A DNA stretch of 64,000 nt. Source: Nocardioides panaciterrulae (lineage in GTDB: Bacteria; Actinomycetota; Actinomycetes; Propionibacteriales; Nocardioidaceae). Made by a program: the position numbers and the translations under genes. The stretch lies in assembly GCF_013409645.1 (NCBI RefSeq), contig NZ_JACCBG010000001.1, forward strand, positions 620,001 to 684,000, written 5' to 3'. Under the pieces are notes generated by a model, which saw nothing but the letters and a program-made list of their open reading frames with translations, made no database searches and was not told where the DNA came from. Shown here one piece after another: positions 17,607 through 26,297 of this stretch; the first letter of the stretch is position 1; each line of letters starts with the position of its first letter.

Positions 17607-18681
17607 GGGGCTGCTTGAGGGTCAGGCCGTGGCCGGGGGCGTCGCTCGGGGTCAGGTGCGCGTCGATGGGGTCGGGGCAGCCGTCGAAGAGCCGCTGCTC
17701 GATCCGCACGTGGTCGTGGAACCACTCCAGGTGGCGCAGCCCGGGGGAGGCGGCGGCGACCGGGAGGGAGACGTACGGCGCGCAGTGGCCGCTCAGCGGC
17801 ACGTGCTGCGCGTGCGCGGCCGCGGCGATCCGGCGCCACTCGGTGTACCCGCCGCACCGGGTGACGTCGACCTGCAGGCAGTCGACCGAGGGCGCCATCC
17901 GCTGGAAGTAGGTGAGGTCGTAGCCGTACTCACCGGCCGTGACGTCGGCGGTCACCCCGTCACGCACCCGCGCCAGCCCGGGCAGGTCGTCGGAGGTGAC
18001 CGGCTCCTCGAACCAGACCACGCCCAGGTCCTCCAGCGCCCGGCCGACCCGGATCGCCTCGCCGGCGGAGTAGCCGCCGTTCGCGTCCACGAACAGGTCC
18101 GCCCCGTCGTCGCGGGGATCGCCGGCGACCTTGCGGGCCAGCGCGGCCCGCTCCAGGTCACGGTCCACCCGGCTGCCCCAGGACTCGCCGATCTTGATCT
18201 TCACCCGGCGCAGCCCGAGCTCGCACCAGCCCTCGACCTGGGTCCGGAGCCGGTCGTCGTCGTACGTCGTGAAGCCGCCGCTGCCGTAGACCTCCACCGG
18301 GTCGGGGTCGACGCCCCAGAGGCGGTGCAGCGGCACGTCCTGGAGCCGGGCCGCCAGGTCCCACAGCGCGATGTCGACCGCGGAGATCGCCATCGCGACC
18401 AGGCCCGGGCGGCCCGCGTTGCGGACCGCCCGGACCATCGCGTCGTTCGCGGACTCCGGGGCGAGGGCGTCGCGGCCGGTCACCACGTCGGCCAGCAGGC
18501 CGTCCACGACCTGGGCCGCCGCGGCCGGGGCGTAGGTCCAGCCCAGCCCGGTCCGGCCACCGGCCTCCGCCTGGACCAGCACGATCGTGGTGCTGTCCCA
18601 GGTCAGGGTGCCGTCGCCCTCCGGGGCGTCGGTCGGGATCGTCTCGGTCCAGGTCCTGAGGGTGGTGATCGGGGTGTCCGT
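17602..18681 (-). CDS. Enolase-superfamily enzyme (mandelate racemase/muconate lactonizing type)
   Basis: A dehydratase or racemase fold protein that abstracts a proton next to a carboxylate using Mg2+. Visible are KIKIG (the KxK base motif), DLFVDANGGY and WFEEP (metal ligands), DVTAGEYGYD (third ligand) and HCAP (His). The first canonical start in the frame is GTG 18582 (326 residues), but clear homology continues upstream: TDTPITTLRTWTETIPTDAP and on to STTI, the family's N-terminal capping strand. That reading begins at an ACG (18679-18681) preceded by AAAGGCAGGG, giving a normal 359 residues. Either ACG is used or the native start was lost when the repeat cluster arrived next to it. The substrate is not predictable. 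Confidence 0.82.
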   Translation of the reverse strand, partial: TDTPITTLRTWTETIPTDAPEGDGTLTWDSTTIVLVQAEAGGRTGLGWTYAPAAAAQVVDGLLADVVTGRDALAPESANDAMVRAVRNAGRPGLVAMAISAVDIALWDLAARLQDVPLHRLWGVDPDPVEVYGSGGFTTYDDDRLRTQVEGWCELGLRRVKIKIGESWGSRVDRDLERAALARKVAGDPRDDGADLFVDANGGYSAGEAIRVGRALEDLGVVWFEEPVTSDDLPGLARVRDGVTADVTAGEYGYDLTYFQRMAPSVDCLQVDVTRCGGYTEWRRIAAAAHAQHVPLSGHCAPYVSLPVAAASPGLRHLEWFHDHVRIEQRLFDGCPDPIDAHLTPSDAPGHGLTLKQPR

Positions 18682-18705
18682 GGCTGCTGCCCTGCCTTTC
18701 GTTAC

Positions 18706-18892
18706 GGGGTCTCGATACGCTCGCTACTCGACCAGCGACAGCTTCGGGGTCTCGATACGCTCGCTGGCGCTCGCTACTCGACCACCGAGCCCGTTCTGGG
18801 GTCTCGATACGCTCGCTGGCGCTCGCTACTCGACCACCGAGCGCGGGTCTCGATACGCTCGCTGGCGCTCGCTACTCGACCACCGAGCGCGG
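18706..18892 (+). repeat. Four-copy cluster of a REP-like 40-mer
   Basis: GGTCTCGATACGCTCGCT, usually continued by GGCGCTCGCTACTCGACC and ACCGAG, occurs four times, starting near 18708, 18748, 18799 and 18845. The first copy lacks the internal GGCGCTCGCT. The copies are separated by 5-15 bases and fill almost the whole gap between two co-directional genes. This wording is familiar from high-GC actinobacterial genomes as a dispersed intergenic element (recalled, not searched). Confidence 0.85.
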
Positions 18893-18895
18893 CGG

Positions 18896-20686
18896 TCAGT
18901 CGTGGTCGTGGTGGGGGAGGAACTCCTGGGCCTTGGTCTTGATGCCCTCCTTCATCACGCCCCAGCGGCTGGCGTCGCCCTTGATCAGCGCCTTCGCGGA
19001 GTTGGTCATCTGGTCGAGGGTGGCGTGCGGGGGGATCGGCGGGATGTCCGCGTCGCAGTGCACGTCGAGGACGTAGGGGCGGTCGGCGTTCAGGGCGGTC
19101 TCCCACGCGGCGGCCAGGTCCTCGGGGTCCTTCACCTCGATCGCGCCCAGGCCGATCGAGCCGGCGAACCCGGCGTACGAGATGTCCGGCAGCGCCTGGC
19201 TCTCCACGAACTTCGGCGTGCCGCCCATCGCCCGCAGCTCCCAGGTGACCTGGTTGAGGTCGTTGTTGTGCAGCACGCAGACCACCAGCCGCGGGTCGTC
19301 CCAGGTCTGCCAGTAGCGGGAGATGGTGACCAGCTCGGCCAGACCGTTCATCTGCATCGCGCCGTCGCCCTCGAAGGCGATCGCCGGGCGGTCGGGGTGG
19401 GCGAACTTCGCGCCGATCGCGTACGGCACGCCCGGGCCCATCGTCGCGAGGTTGCCCGAGAGCGAGCCGCGCATCGCACCGCGGAACTTGATGTGGCGGG
19501 CGTACCAGTTCGCCGAGGAGCCGCTGTCCGCGGCGATGATCGCGTCCTGGGGCGCCTGCTTGGAGAACTCCCAGAAGATCCGCATCGGGTTCACCGGGTC
19601 GGCCGAGACGTGCGCCTCGTCCTCCATCGTGTCCCACCACTTCTCCACGCCGGCACAGATGTCCTCGTGCCAGGACCGGTCGGTCTTGCGCTCCAGCATC
19701 GGGATGAGCGCACGCAGGGTGGTGGCCGCGTCGCCGACGAGGTTGACCTCGTAGGGGTAGCGCATCCCGATCATCGTGCCGTCGATGTCGATCTGTACGG
19801 CGCGGGCCTGGTCGAGGTCAGGCATGAACTGGGTGTAGGGGAAGCTCGACCCGATCGTGAGCAGCGTGTCGCAGCCCTGCATCATCTCGTAGCTCGGCCG
19901 GGTGCCGAGCAGCCCGATCGACCCGGTCACCCAGGGCAGCTCGTCGCTGAGCACGTCCTTGCCGAGCAGCGCCTTGGCCACCCCGGCGCCGAGCAGGTCG
20001 GCCACCTCGGTGATCTCGCCGGCGGCACCCCGGGCACCCTGGCCGACCAGCAGCGCGACCCGCTTGCCCGCGTTCAGGATCTCCGCGGCCTGCCGCAGCG
20101 CCTGGCCGTCGGGGGCCGCGGTCGGCCAGCTGATCCCCAGGCTGGAGGGCACCATCTTGAACTCGTGCTGCGGCGGGGAGTAGTCCAGCTCCTGCACGTC
20201 GTTGGGGATGATGATCGCGGTCGGCGCGTGCCGGGTCATCGCGGTCCGGATCGCCCGGTCCAGCACGTTGGGCAGCTGCTCGGGGACCGTCACCATCTGC
20301 ACGTAGTCGCTGGCCACGTCCTTGAACAGCGTCAGCAGGTCGACCTCCTGCTGGTAGGACCCGCCCATCGCGGTCCGGTTGGTCTGGCCGACGATCGCGA
20401 CCACCGGCACGTGGTCGAGCTTGGCGTCGTAGAGACCGTTGAGCAGGTGCACGGCACCCGGGCCGGAGGTGGCCATGCAGATGGCCGGCTTCCCGGAGAA
20501 CTTGGCGTAGCCGACCGCCTCGAAGGCGCTCATCTCCTCGTGCCGGGACTGGATGAACCGCGGCTCGTCATCGGCCCGGCTGAACGCGCCGAGGAGGCCG
20601 TTGATGCCGTCCCCGGGATAGCCGAAGACCTGGTCCACGCCCCATTCCCGCAAGCGGGAGAGCAGTTGGTCGGCGACGGTGGTCAT
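18896..20686 (-). CDS. Thiamine-diphosphate enzyme, pyruvate oxidase/dehydrogenase (PoxB-like)
   Basis: A 596-residue ThDP and FAD family enzyme. RHEEMSAFEA carries the cofactor-activating Glu50, the central domain reads VALLVGQGARGAAGE, and the ThDP motif runs from GDGAMQMNG to HNNDLNQ. The overall wording matches pyruvate dehydrogenase (quinone), which decarboxylates pyruvate to acetate at the membrane, more than acetolactate synthase. A histidine-acid tail (LPHHDHD) ends it. ATG 20686 has GAAGGAGG seven bases upstream. It lies 49 bases behind the FAD/FeS dehydrogenase gene and should share its promoter. Pyruvate as substrate is inferred. Confidence 0.85.
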   Translation of the reverse strand: MTTVADQLLSRLREWGVDQVFGYPGDGINGLLGAFSRADDEPRFIQSRHEEMSAFEAVGYAKFSGKPAICMATSGPGAVHLLNGLYDAKLDHVPVVAIVGQTNRTAMGGSYQQEVDLLTLFKDVASDYVQMVTVPEQLPNVLDRAIRTAMTRHAPTAIIIPNDVQELDYSPPQHEFKMVPSSLGISWPTAAPDGQALRQAAEILNAGKRVALLVGQGARGAAGEITEVADLLGAGVAKALLGKDVLSDELPWVTGSIGLLGTRPSYEMMQGCDTLLTIGSSFPYTQFMPDLDQARAVQIDIDGTMIGMRYPYEVNLVGDAATTLRALIPMLERKTDRSWHEDICAGVEKWWDTMEDEAHVSADPVNPMRIFWEFSKQAPQDAIIAADSGSSANWYARHIKFRGAMRGSLSGNLATMGPGVPYAIGAKFAHPDRPAIAFEGDGAMQMNGLAELVTISRYWQTWDDPRLVVCVLHNNDLNQVTWELRAMGGTPKFVESQALPDISYAGFAGSIGLGAIEVKDPEDLAAAWETALNADRPYVLDVHCDADIPPIPPHATLDQMTNSAKALIKGDASRWGVMKEGIKTKAQEFLPHHDHD

Positions 20687-20735
20687 GTGGTGCCTCCTTC
20701 GGTAGGGATCGTGCGGTGTCGAGGGTGGGGAGTGA

Positions 20736-23700
20736 TCAGGACCGGGCCCGGCCGCGGACGGCCTCGGCGAGCACCTCGGCGAGGTGCCGGCCCTCCTTGC
20801 CCCCGGAGTCGAGCTGGTGGATCTGGGTGCGGCAGGAGAACCCGTCGGCGAGCACCAGCGTGTCGTCGTCGGCCTCCCGCAACGCGGGCAGCAGCACCTG
20901 CTCGGCGCAGGCCTCGGAGACCTCGCCGTGGCCGGCGGTGAAGCCGAAGTTGCCGGCCAGGCCGCAGCAGCCGGACTCCAGCCGGGTGCAGTCCACGCCG
21001 GCCTTCTCCAGCAGCTGGGTGTCGGCGTCCCAGCCGAGCACCGCGTGCTGGTGGCAGTGCACCTGCGCGACCGCCTTGCGCTCCTGCTCCGGGTCGAGGC
21101 GGGGCGGCTCCCACCCGTCGGTGTGCTGGGTCAGCAGCTCGGCGAAGGTCACGGTGTGGTCGCGGAGCCGGCGTACGTCGGGGTCGTCGTCGCCCAGCAG
21201 GTCGGGGGCGTCGGAGCGGAACACCGTCGTGCAGCTCGGCTCGAGCCCGACCACGAACCCGCCGTCGCGGACGTGCGGCGCGAGCGCGGCCACGGTCTTG
21301 CGCAGCTGCTTCTTCGCGGTCTTCAGCTGGCCGGTGGAGATCCAGGTCAGCCCGCAGCACAGCGGCTCGGTCGGGATGTCGACCTCCCAGCCGGCGTCCT
21401 CGAGCACCGTGACCGCGGCCTGCCCGACGTGCGGGTGGAAGTAGTTGGTGAAGGTGTCCGGCCACAGCAGCACCCGGCCCCGCTTGCCCGGCGCGGGCCT
21501 GTCGGTGCGCTCCTGCCACCAGCGCTGCAGCGACTTGGCCGCGAACTCCGGCGGGTCGCGGTCCTCCAGTCCGGCCGCCTTCGAGGCGAGCTTGCGCAGC
21601 GGGGTGATCGACGCGGCCCGGTTGACCGCCGGGGCCAGCCGGGCCTTCTCGATCGCCCGGGCCGCGATCGGCAGGTAGCCGGTCGCGTAGTCCGCGCGCG
21701 GCCGCAGCCGGCCGGCGAAGTGGTGGGCGAGGAACTCCGCCTTGTAGGTCGCCATGTCGACATTGGCCGGGCAGTCGGACTTGCAGCCCTTGCAGGCCAG
21801 GCACAGGTCGAGCGCCTCCTTGACCTCCTCGGAGCGCCAGCCGTCCTTGATCGGCCCGTCGCCGTGCCCGTCGAGCATCTCGAACAGCAGCCGGGCGCGG
21901 CCGCGGGTGGCGTTCTGCTCCTCGCCGGTCGCCTGGTAGGACGGGCACATCACCGACCCGCCGTCGTGGGTGAGCTGGCGGCACTTGCCGACGCCCACGC
22001 ACCGGTTCGCGGCGTTGGTGAAGGAGTGGTCGTCCTCGGGGTAGTCGAAGAACAGCGGCAGCGGCTGCCGGGGCGCCCAGTGCCCGCCGAGGCGCAGGTT
22101 CTCGTCGAGCCCGTACGGCGGGGTGTCGTTCTTGGGCCGGATCACCTTGCCGGGGTTCATCAGGTCGCGGGGGTCGAAGAGCGCCTTGACCTGCCCGAAC
22201 AGGTCGACGACCTCCTCGCCGAACATCTTCGGCAGCAGCTCGCCGCGGCTCTGCCCGTCGCCGTGCTCGCCGGACAGCGACCCGCCGTACGCCACGCACA
22301 GGTCGGCGGCGGACTCCATGAACCGGCGGTAGGTCGCGACGCCCTCGGCGGAGGTCAGGTCGAACGGGATCCGGGTGTGCACGCAGCCCTGCCCGAAGTG
22401 GCCGTAGAGGGAGGGGCCGGTGTCGCTGGCGTAGCCGAACTCCTCGAAGAGCTTGCGCACGTCGCGCAGGTAGTCGCCGAGCCGGTCGATCGGGACCGCG
22501 GAGTCCTCCCAGCCCTCGAAGGTGTCGGGCCGGTGCGGCACGTGCGCGGTGGCGCCCAGCCCGGACTCGCGGACCATCCAGAGCTCGTGCTCCTTGTCCG
22601 GGTCGTCGTAGAACGCGACGTCGGGGGCCTTGCCCTGCTGCTCGAGGTCCTTGATGCACTCCCGGGCGTAGCGGTCGGACTCCTCGGTGTCCTCCCCGCC
22701 GAACTGCACCAGCAGGAAGCCGGTGCCCTCGGGCAGCTCGTCGAGCGCCTCGCCGTTCATGCCCTTGAGCTGCTGGTCGTGGACCAGGTAGTGGTCCACG
22801 CCCTCCAGCGTGACCGGCTGGTGCTCGACGATCGCCGGCACCGCGTCGGCGGCGGTCGCGATGTCGGGGTAGCCCAGCACGATCAGCGTCTTGGCCTTGA
22901 CCACCGGCACCAGGGTCAGCTGGGCACGCAGCACCGTGACCAGGGTGGCCTCGCTGCCGACCAGGAAGCCGGGGATGTCGAAGCCGAACTCGGGCAGCAG
23001 CGAGTCCAGGTTGTAGCCCGAGACCCGGCGCGGGATGTCGGGGTAGCGCTCGCGGATCAGGTCGCCGTGGTCGTCGCGGAGCCTCCGGAGCTCTCGGTGC
23101 AGCTCGGCGACCCGGCCGCCCTGGGTCGCGACCGCGGCGTACTGGTCGTCGTCCAGCTTCCGGGCGGTGAACCGGGTGCCGTCGTGGAGCATCACGTCGA
23201 GCGCGACCAGGTTGTCGACGACCTTGCCGGTGCGCTGCGCGGTGGCGCCGCAGGAGTTGTTGCCGATCATCCCGCCGATCGTGCAGTTCGGGTGGGTCGA
23301 GGGCTCCGGGCCGTAGCGCAGCCCGGTGTCGGCGAGCTGGCGGTTGAGCTCGTCGAGCACGATGCCGGGCTCGACCCAGGCGGTCCGGTTCTCGGTGTCG
23401 ACCTCGAGCAGCCGGTGGCAGTGCTGGGTGAAGTCGATGACGATCGCCTCGTTGCAGCACTGGCCGGCCAGGCTGGTGCCGCCGCCCCGGCTGACCAGCG
23501 GCAGGCCGAGCTCGTGGCAGACCCGGACCGCCTCGGCGGCCGCGTCCGTGGTCCGGGGCGTGACCACGCCGAGGGGGACCTGGCGGAAGTTCGAGGCGTC
23601 GGTGGAGTACGCCGCGCGGGTGCCGGCGTCGAAGGCCACCTCGCCGTCGACGCGCTCCTTCAGCAGCTGCTCGGCCCGCTGCAGGCGGTCGTCCTGATCC

Positions 23701-23762
23701 TGGTCCTGGTTCTGATTCTGGCCCTGGTGGTCCCGGCCCCGCTGGTCGCTGGCGATCGACAC
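20736..23762 (-). CDS. FAD/iron-sulfur 2-hydroxyacid dehydrogenase (YdiJ/D-lactate type)
   Basis: 1008 residues with four parts in order: an FAD-binding-4 domain (residues about 45-270, with SRGGGTSLAGQ and NNSCGATAQRTGK), an FAD-oxidase C-terminal domain with GSLSGEHGDG, a ferredoxin-like part (CVGVGKCR, CLACKGCKSDCPANVDM), and two CCG domains (CCGLTW, CCGLAGNFG). This is the layout of E. coli YdiJ (1018 residues), which oxidises D-2-hydroxyglutarate, and of D-lactate dehydrogenases. GTG 23762 has AGGGAGG five bases upstream and falls about 30 bases after the predicted transcription start. The first 25 residues are a Gln/Asp/Asn-rich run. Electrons should go to the quinone pool. Confidence 0.9.
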   Translation of the reverse strand: MSIASDQRGRDHQGQNQNQDQDQDDRLQRAEQLLKERVDGEVAFDAGTRAAYSTDASNFRQVPLGVVTPRTTDAAAEAVRVCHELGLPLVSRGGGTSLAGQCCNEAIVIDFTQHCHRLLEVDTENRTAWVEPGIVLDELNRQLADTGLRYGPEPSTHPNCTIGGMIGNNSCGATAQRTGKVVDNLVALDVMLHDGTRFTARKLDDDQYAAVATQGGRVAELHRELRRLRDDHGDLIRERYPDIPRRVSGYNLDSLLPEFGFDIPGFLVGSEATLVTVLRAQLTLVPVVKAKTLIVLGYPDIATAADAVPAIVEHQPVTLEGVDHYLVHDQQLKGMNGEALDELPEGTGFLLVQFGGEDTEESDRYARECIKDLEQQGKAPDVAFYDDPDKEHELWMVRESGLGATAHVPHRPDTFEGWEDSAVPIDRLGDYLRDVRKLFEEFGYASDTGPSLYGHFGQGCVHTRIPFDLTSAEGVATYRRFMESAADLCVAYGGSLSGEHGDGQSRGELLPKMFGEEVVDLFGQVKALFDPRDLMNPGKVIRPKNDTPPYGLDENLRLGGHWAPRQPLPLFFDYPEDDHSFTNAANRCVGVGKCRQLTHDGGSVMCPSYQATGEEQNATRGRARLLFEMLDGHGDGPIKDGWRSEEVKEALDLCLACKGCKSDCPANVDMATYKAEFLAHHFAGRLRPRADYATGYLPIAARAIEKARLAPAVNRAASITPLRKLASKAAGLEDRDPPEFAAKSLQRWWQERTDRPAPGKRGRVLLWPDTFTNYFHPHVGQAAVTVLEDAGWEVDIPTEPLCCGLTWISTGQLKTAKKQLRKTVAALAPHVRDGGFVVGLEPSCTTVFRSDAPDLLGDDDPDVRRLRDHTVTFAELLTQHTDGWEPPRLDPEQERKAVAQVHCHQHAVLGWDADTQLLEKAGVDCTRLESGCCGLAGNFGFTAGHGEVSEACAEQVLLPALREADDDTLVLADGFSCRTQIHQLDSGGKEGRHLAEVLAEAVRGRARS

Positions 23763-23798
23763 GTCACCCTCCCTCTCTCTGGTCGCGTGATCGGACCG

Positions 23799-23839
23799 GT
23801 ACCCGTGCGCTGGAGCATGTATGCGTCGACGCACAGATT
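23799..23839 (-). promoter_or_regulatory. Shared promoter module, copy 1 (FAD/FeS dehydrogenase)
   Basis: On the minus strand AATCTGTGCG (23839-23830), five bases, GCAT (23824-23821), sixteen bases, then GGGTAC (23804-23799). TGCGTCGACGCA at 23822-23833 is a perfect dyad. The same module stands before the sugar porter and the GH15 gene. GGGTAY resembles the -10 of SigF/SigB-type sigma factors; the expected start point near 23790 leaves a normal leader to GTG 23762. Confidence 0.65.
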
Positions 23840-23881
23840 TTCGGGCACCGATGACCGGTCAGCGGTCATTCGGTCTAGTTG

Positions 23882-25303
23882 TCAGTGGTGCGCGGGGCTG
23901 TCGTCGGCGACCTCGGCCTGGATCTCCTCCAGCGAGCGGCCCTTGGTCTCGGGCACCCGGGCCGCGAAGACCAGGAAGGCCACGACCGCGATCCCGGCGT
24001 ACAGCAGGAACGTGCCCTGGCGGGTGATCGCGCCGGAGAGGGTCAGGAAGGTCGCGGCGACCAGGAAGTTCGCGCCCCAGTTGGCGACGGTGGAGACCGA
24101 CATCGCCGCGGAGCGGACGCCGATCGGGAAGATCTCGGCGATCATCAGCCAGAACACCGGGCCCAGGCCGACCGCGAACGCCGCGATGTAGAGCAGCAGG
24201 CCGCCGAGCGCGAGGTAGGGGGCGTGCTGCTGCAGGGTGCTGGACCAGAAGTACGCCGTGAGCACCGCGAGCGCGACCGTCAGGCCCGCGACCCCGGTCA
24301 ACAGCAGCTTGCGGCGCCCAACCTTGTCGAGCAGCAGCACCGCGACGACCGTGAACACCACGTTGGTCACGCCCACGAAGACCGTCTGGGTGATCGAGGA
24401 GGAGTTGGTCAGCCCGGTGTCGGCCAGGATCGTCGGCGCGTAGTAGATGACGGTGTTGACGCCGACGAACTGCTGGAAGACCGCCAGCGCCAGCCCGACC
24501 AGCAGCAGCGGCCGGATCCGGGGCTTGAGCAGCTCGCGGACCTTGGTGTCGCCCTCGCGGCGGTTAGCCTCCTCGATGTCCTCGAGCTCCTGGTCGATGT
24601 CGGCGTCCTCGTCGCCGGCCCGCAGCTTCTCCAGGGTGTCGCGGGCGCGGTCGCGCTGGCCGTCGCTGACCAGCCAGCGCGGGGTGTGCGGGACGGTCAG
24701 CATCCCGACCGCCAGCACCGCGCCGGGCATCGCGGCGAGGCCGAGCATCCAGCGCCAGTTGTCGGTGACGTCCTTGAACAGGAAGTCCACGACGTAGGCG
24801 ATCAGGATCCCGGAGGTGACCGCGAGCTGGTTGAACGAGACCAGGCCGCCGCGGACCTTCGGCGGCGCGACCTCGGAGATGTAGAGCGGCGCCACGAACG
24901 ACGCCGTACCGACCGAGAGGCCGAGCACGAACCGGAACGCGATCAGCATCTCGGCGTTCACCGAGAACGCGCAGCCGAGCGCGCCCACGACGTACACGAC
25001 CCCGGAGAGCACCTTGGTCCACCGGCGGCTGATCCGGTCGGCGAGGTAGCCCGAGGCGATCGCGCCGATCATCGCGCCGATCAGCAGCACCGAGACGATC
25101 GCCTGCTGCTCCAGGGTGCCCGCGTGCAGGTCGTCCTTGATGAACAGCAGCGCCCCGGAGATGACGCCGGTGTCGTAGCCGAACAGCAGCCCGCCGATCG
25201 CGGCGATCACGCTGACGCGGACCAGCAGCCCGTTGCCGCTCTCGCGCATCCCGCCCACGAACGACGTGGCGCTGGTGTCCTGGTTCTTCCCCTCTGCCGG
25301 CAC
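23882..25303 (-). CDS. Sugar porter of the major facilitator superfamily
   Basis: A 473-residue, 12-helix sugar:proton symporter. FGYDTGVISGALL sits in helix 1, the loop 2-3 signature reads GYLADRISRR, the central loop is charged (about 190-245), QQFVGVNTVIYYAPTI lies in helix 7, and PETKGRSLEEI closes the transporter domain. These are the standard sugar-porter signatures (XylE/GLUT-like). GTG 25303 has GAGGGGAG six bases before it and is preferred to ATG 25327. It has its own copy of the shared promoter module. The sugar is not predictable. Confidence 0.92.
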   Translation of the reverse strand: MPAEGKNQDTSATSFVGGMRESGNGLLVRVSVIAAIGGLLFGYDTGVISGALLFIKDDLHAGTLEQQAIVSVLLIGAMIGAIASGYLADRISRRWTKVLSGVVYVVGALGCAFSVNAEMLIAFRFVLGLSVGTASFVAPLYISEVAPPKVRGGLVSFNQLAVTSGILIAYVVDFLFKDVTDNWRWMLGLAAMPGAVLAVGMLTVPHTPRWLVSDGQRDRARDTLEKLRAGDEDADIDQELEDIEEANRREGDTKVRELLKPRIRPLLLVGLALAVFQQFVGVNTVIYYAPTILADTGLTNSSSITQTVFVGVTNVVFTVVAVLLLDKVGRRKLLLTGVAGLTVALAVLTAYFWSSTLQQHAPYLALGGLLLYIAAFAVGLGPVFWLMIAEIFPIGVRSAAMSVSTVANWGANFLVAATFLTLSGAITRQGTFLLYAGIAVVAFLVFAARVPETKGRSLEEIQAEVADDSPAHH

Positions 25304-25353
25304 GGCCGTCTCCCCTCGCTGACGCATCGACGTGCTCGATGAATTGCGGGGGT

Positions 25354-25394
25354 GGTACCCGAGGTCTCGAGGTACATGCGCTGGCGCACAGATT
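25354..25394 (-). promoter_or_regulatory. Shared promoter module, copy 2 (sugar porter)
   Basis: On the minus strand AATCTGTGCG (25394-25385), five bases, GCAT (25379-25376), fifteen bases, GGGTAC (25360-25355). Next to it CGCACA and TGTGCG (25385-25400) form an extra six-base inverted repeat around GATT, absent from the other two copies. The leader to GTG 25303 would be about 40 bases. Confidence 0.65.
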
Positions 25395-25453
25395 TGTGCG
25401 GGGGTGGGGTGGGGGCCGAGCTCAGCGCTCGGGGTCAGTGCCGGCGCCCGGGG

Positions 25454-26083
25454 TCAGTCCCAGCGCTCGGGCGGGGGTGGGGCGGCCTCCAGGGTGGGGG
25501 CGGCCAGCGACATCAGGCCGCCGAGCAGCAGCAGCGCCCCGCAGAGCCCCTCGTAGACCAGCACCCAGGTCGGGTCGGCGGTGAACAGGAAGGCACGGAG
25601 CAGGAACCCGACGCCCGCGACCAGGATCGCGGCCACCGCGACCAGGTGCCGTCCCGGGTTGCCGACCAGGATCCGCAGTGCGCCGGCGAGGGAGATCATC
25701 ATGAAGCCCAGCGCCCAGTTGGCGTCGGACTGTCCCTGGAGGTCCTGGGGGAAGAACGCCCACTCGGCGTACATCACCGTCAGCGACACCACGAGCGCCA
25801 GCCAGGCGCCGGCCGGGGCCGTGGGTGGGCGCGGCGCGGTCCGGCGGTACGACGCGAGCCGGGCCCGGTCGTCGTAGTGGAACAGCTCCGCGGTGGGCCG
25901 GGTGGCCGGCACGGTCGGCTGGGCGGTCGGCTGAGCGGTCGGCTGCGGCACTGCCGGCGCGGCCGGCGCGGCCGGGGCAGCCGGCGCGGCTGGGGCTGTC
26001 GCTGCGGGTGCCGCTGTGTCGGGGGCCGGGTCGGTCTTCCGGTGCCGGCCCCGGATGAGGGGATGGGTGTGGGTGCGCGCCAT
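25454..26083 (-). CDS. Membrane protein, paralogue of the one at 16.7 kb
   Basis: 209 residues: a basic N-terminus (THTHPLIRGRHRK), an Ala/Pro-rich linker of APA and PTAQ units at about 25-65, then roughly five hydrophobic helices. DANWALGFMMISLAGALRIL and VGNPGRHL align with the protein at 16730-17494. ATG 26083 has AGGAGG seven bases upstream. The linker probably tethers a soluble end to the membrane domain. Function unknown. Confidence 0.7.
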   Translation of the reverse strand: MARTHTHPLIRGRHRKTDPAPDTAAPAATAPAAPAAPAAPAAPAVPQPTAQPTAQPTVPATRPTAELFHYDDRARLASYRRTAPRPPTAPAGAWLALVVSLTVMYAEWAFFPQDLQGQSDANWALGFMMISLAGALRILVGNPGRHLVAVAAILVAGVGFLLRAFLFTADPTWVLVYEGLCGALLLLGGLMSLAAPTLEAAPPPPERWD

Positions 26084-26191
26084 GGCGCCGCCTCCTGCTC
26101 GACGGGACGAGTCCAGCGTCGGCTCGGGCGGCGGCCCGCGGTAGGGCTGAGGGTCCCGGGTCGTTCGGCCCCCGCCCCGGCGTACGCCCGG

Positions 26192-26264
26192 GTGTCAACG
26201 AGCGCCGACTCGGCGTACTCCCGGGTGTCAACGAGCGCCGACTCGGCTCTCGTTGACACCCGGG
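26192..26264 (+). repeat. Dispersed CAACGAGCGCCGACTCGGC repeat, two direct copies and one inverted part
   Basis: The core CAACGAGCGCCGACTCGGC, preceded by GTGT, is at 26192-26214 and again at 26225-26247, followed by an inverted part-copy CTCGTTGACACCCGGG at 26249-26264. The same core recurs at 31241-31295 (two inverted copies) and 46683-46705. In each place it lies just past the 3' end of a gene. Confidence 0.85.
26221..26263 (-). terminator. Long hairpin after the glucose dehydrogenase gene
   Basis: CCGGGTGTCAACGAG (26221-26235) pairs perfectly over 15 bases with CTCGTTGACACCCGG (26249-26263) around a 13-base loop. It lies 35 bases past the stop of the leftward dehydrogenase gene and is built from the dispersed repeat. 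Confidence 0.6.
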
Positions 26265-26297
26265 CAGACCAGCACACCGGGGGGCACGGCGGGCGGC

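Noticed and set aside
20784..24191. 1135-codon open frame on the plus strand across the FAD/FeS dehydrogenase gene
   Set aside because: Low-complexity Gly/Val/Arg/Asp-rich shadow frame typical of high-GC DNA; the minus strand has full domain motifs.
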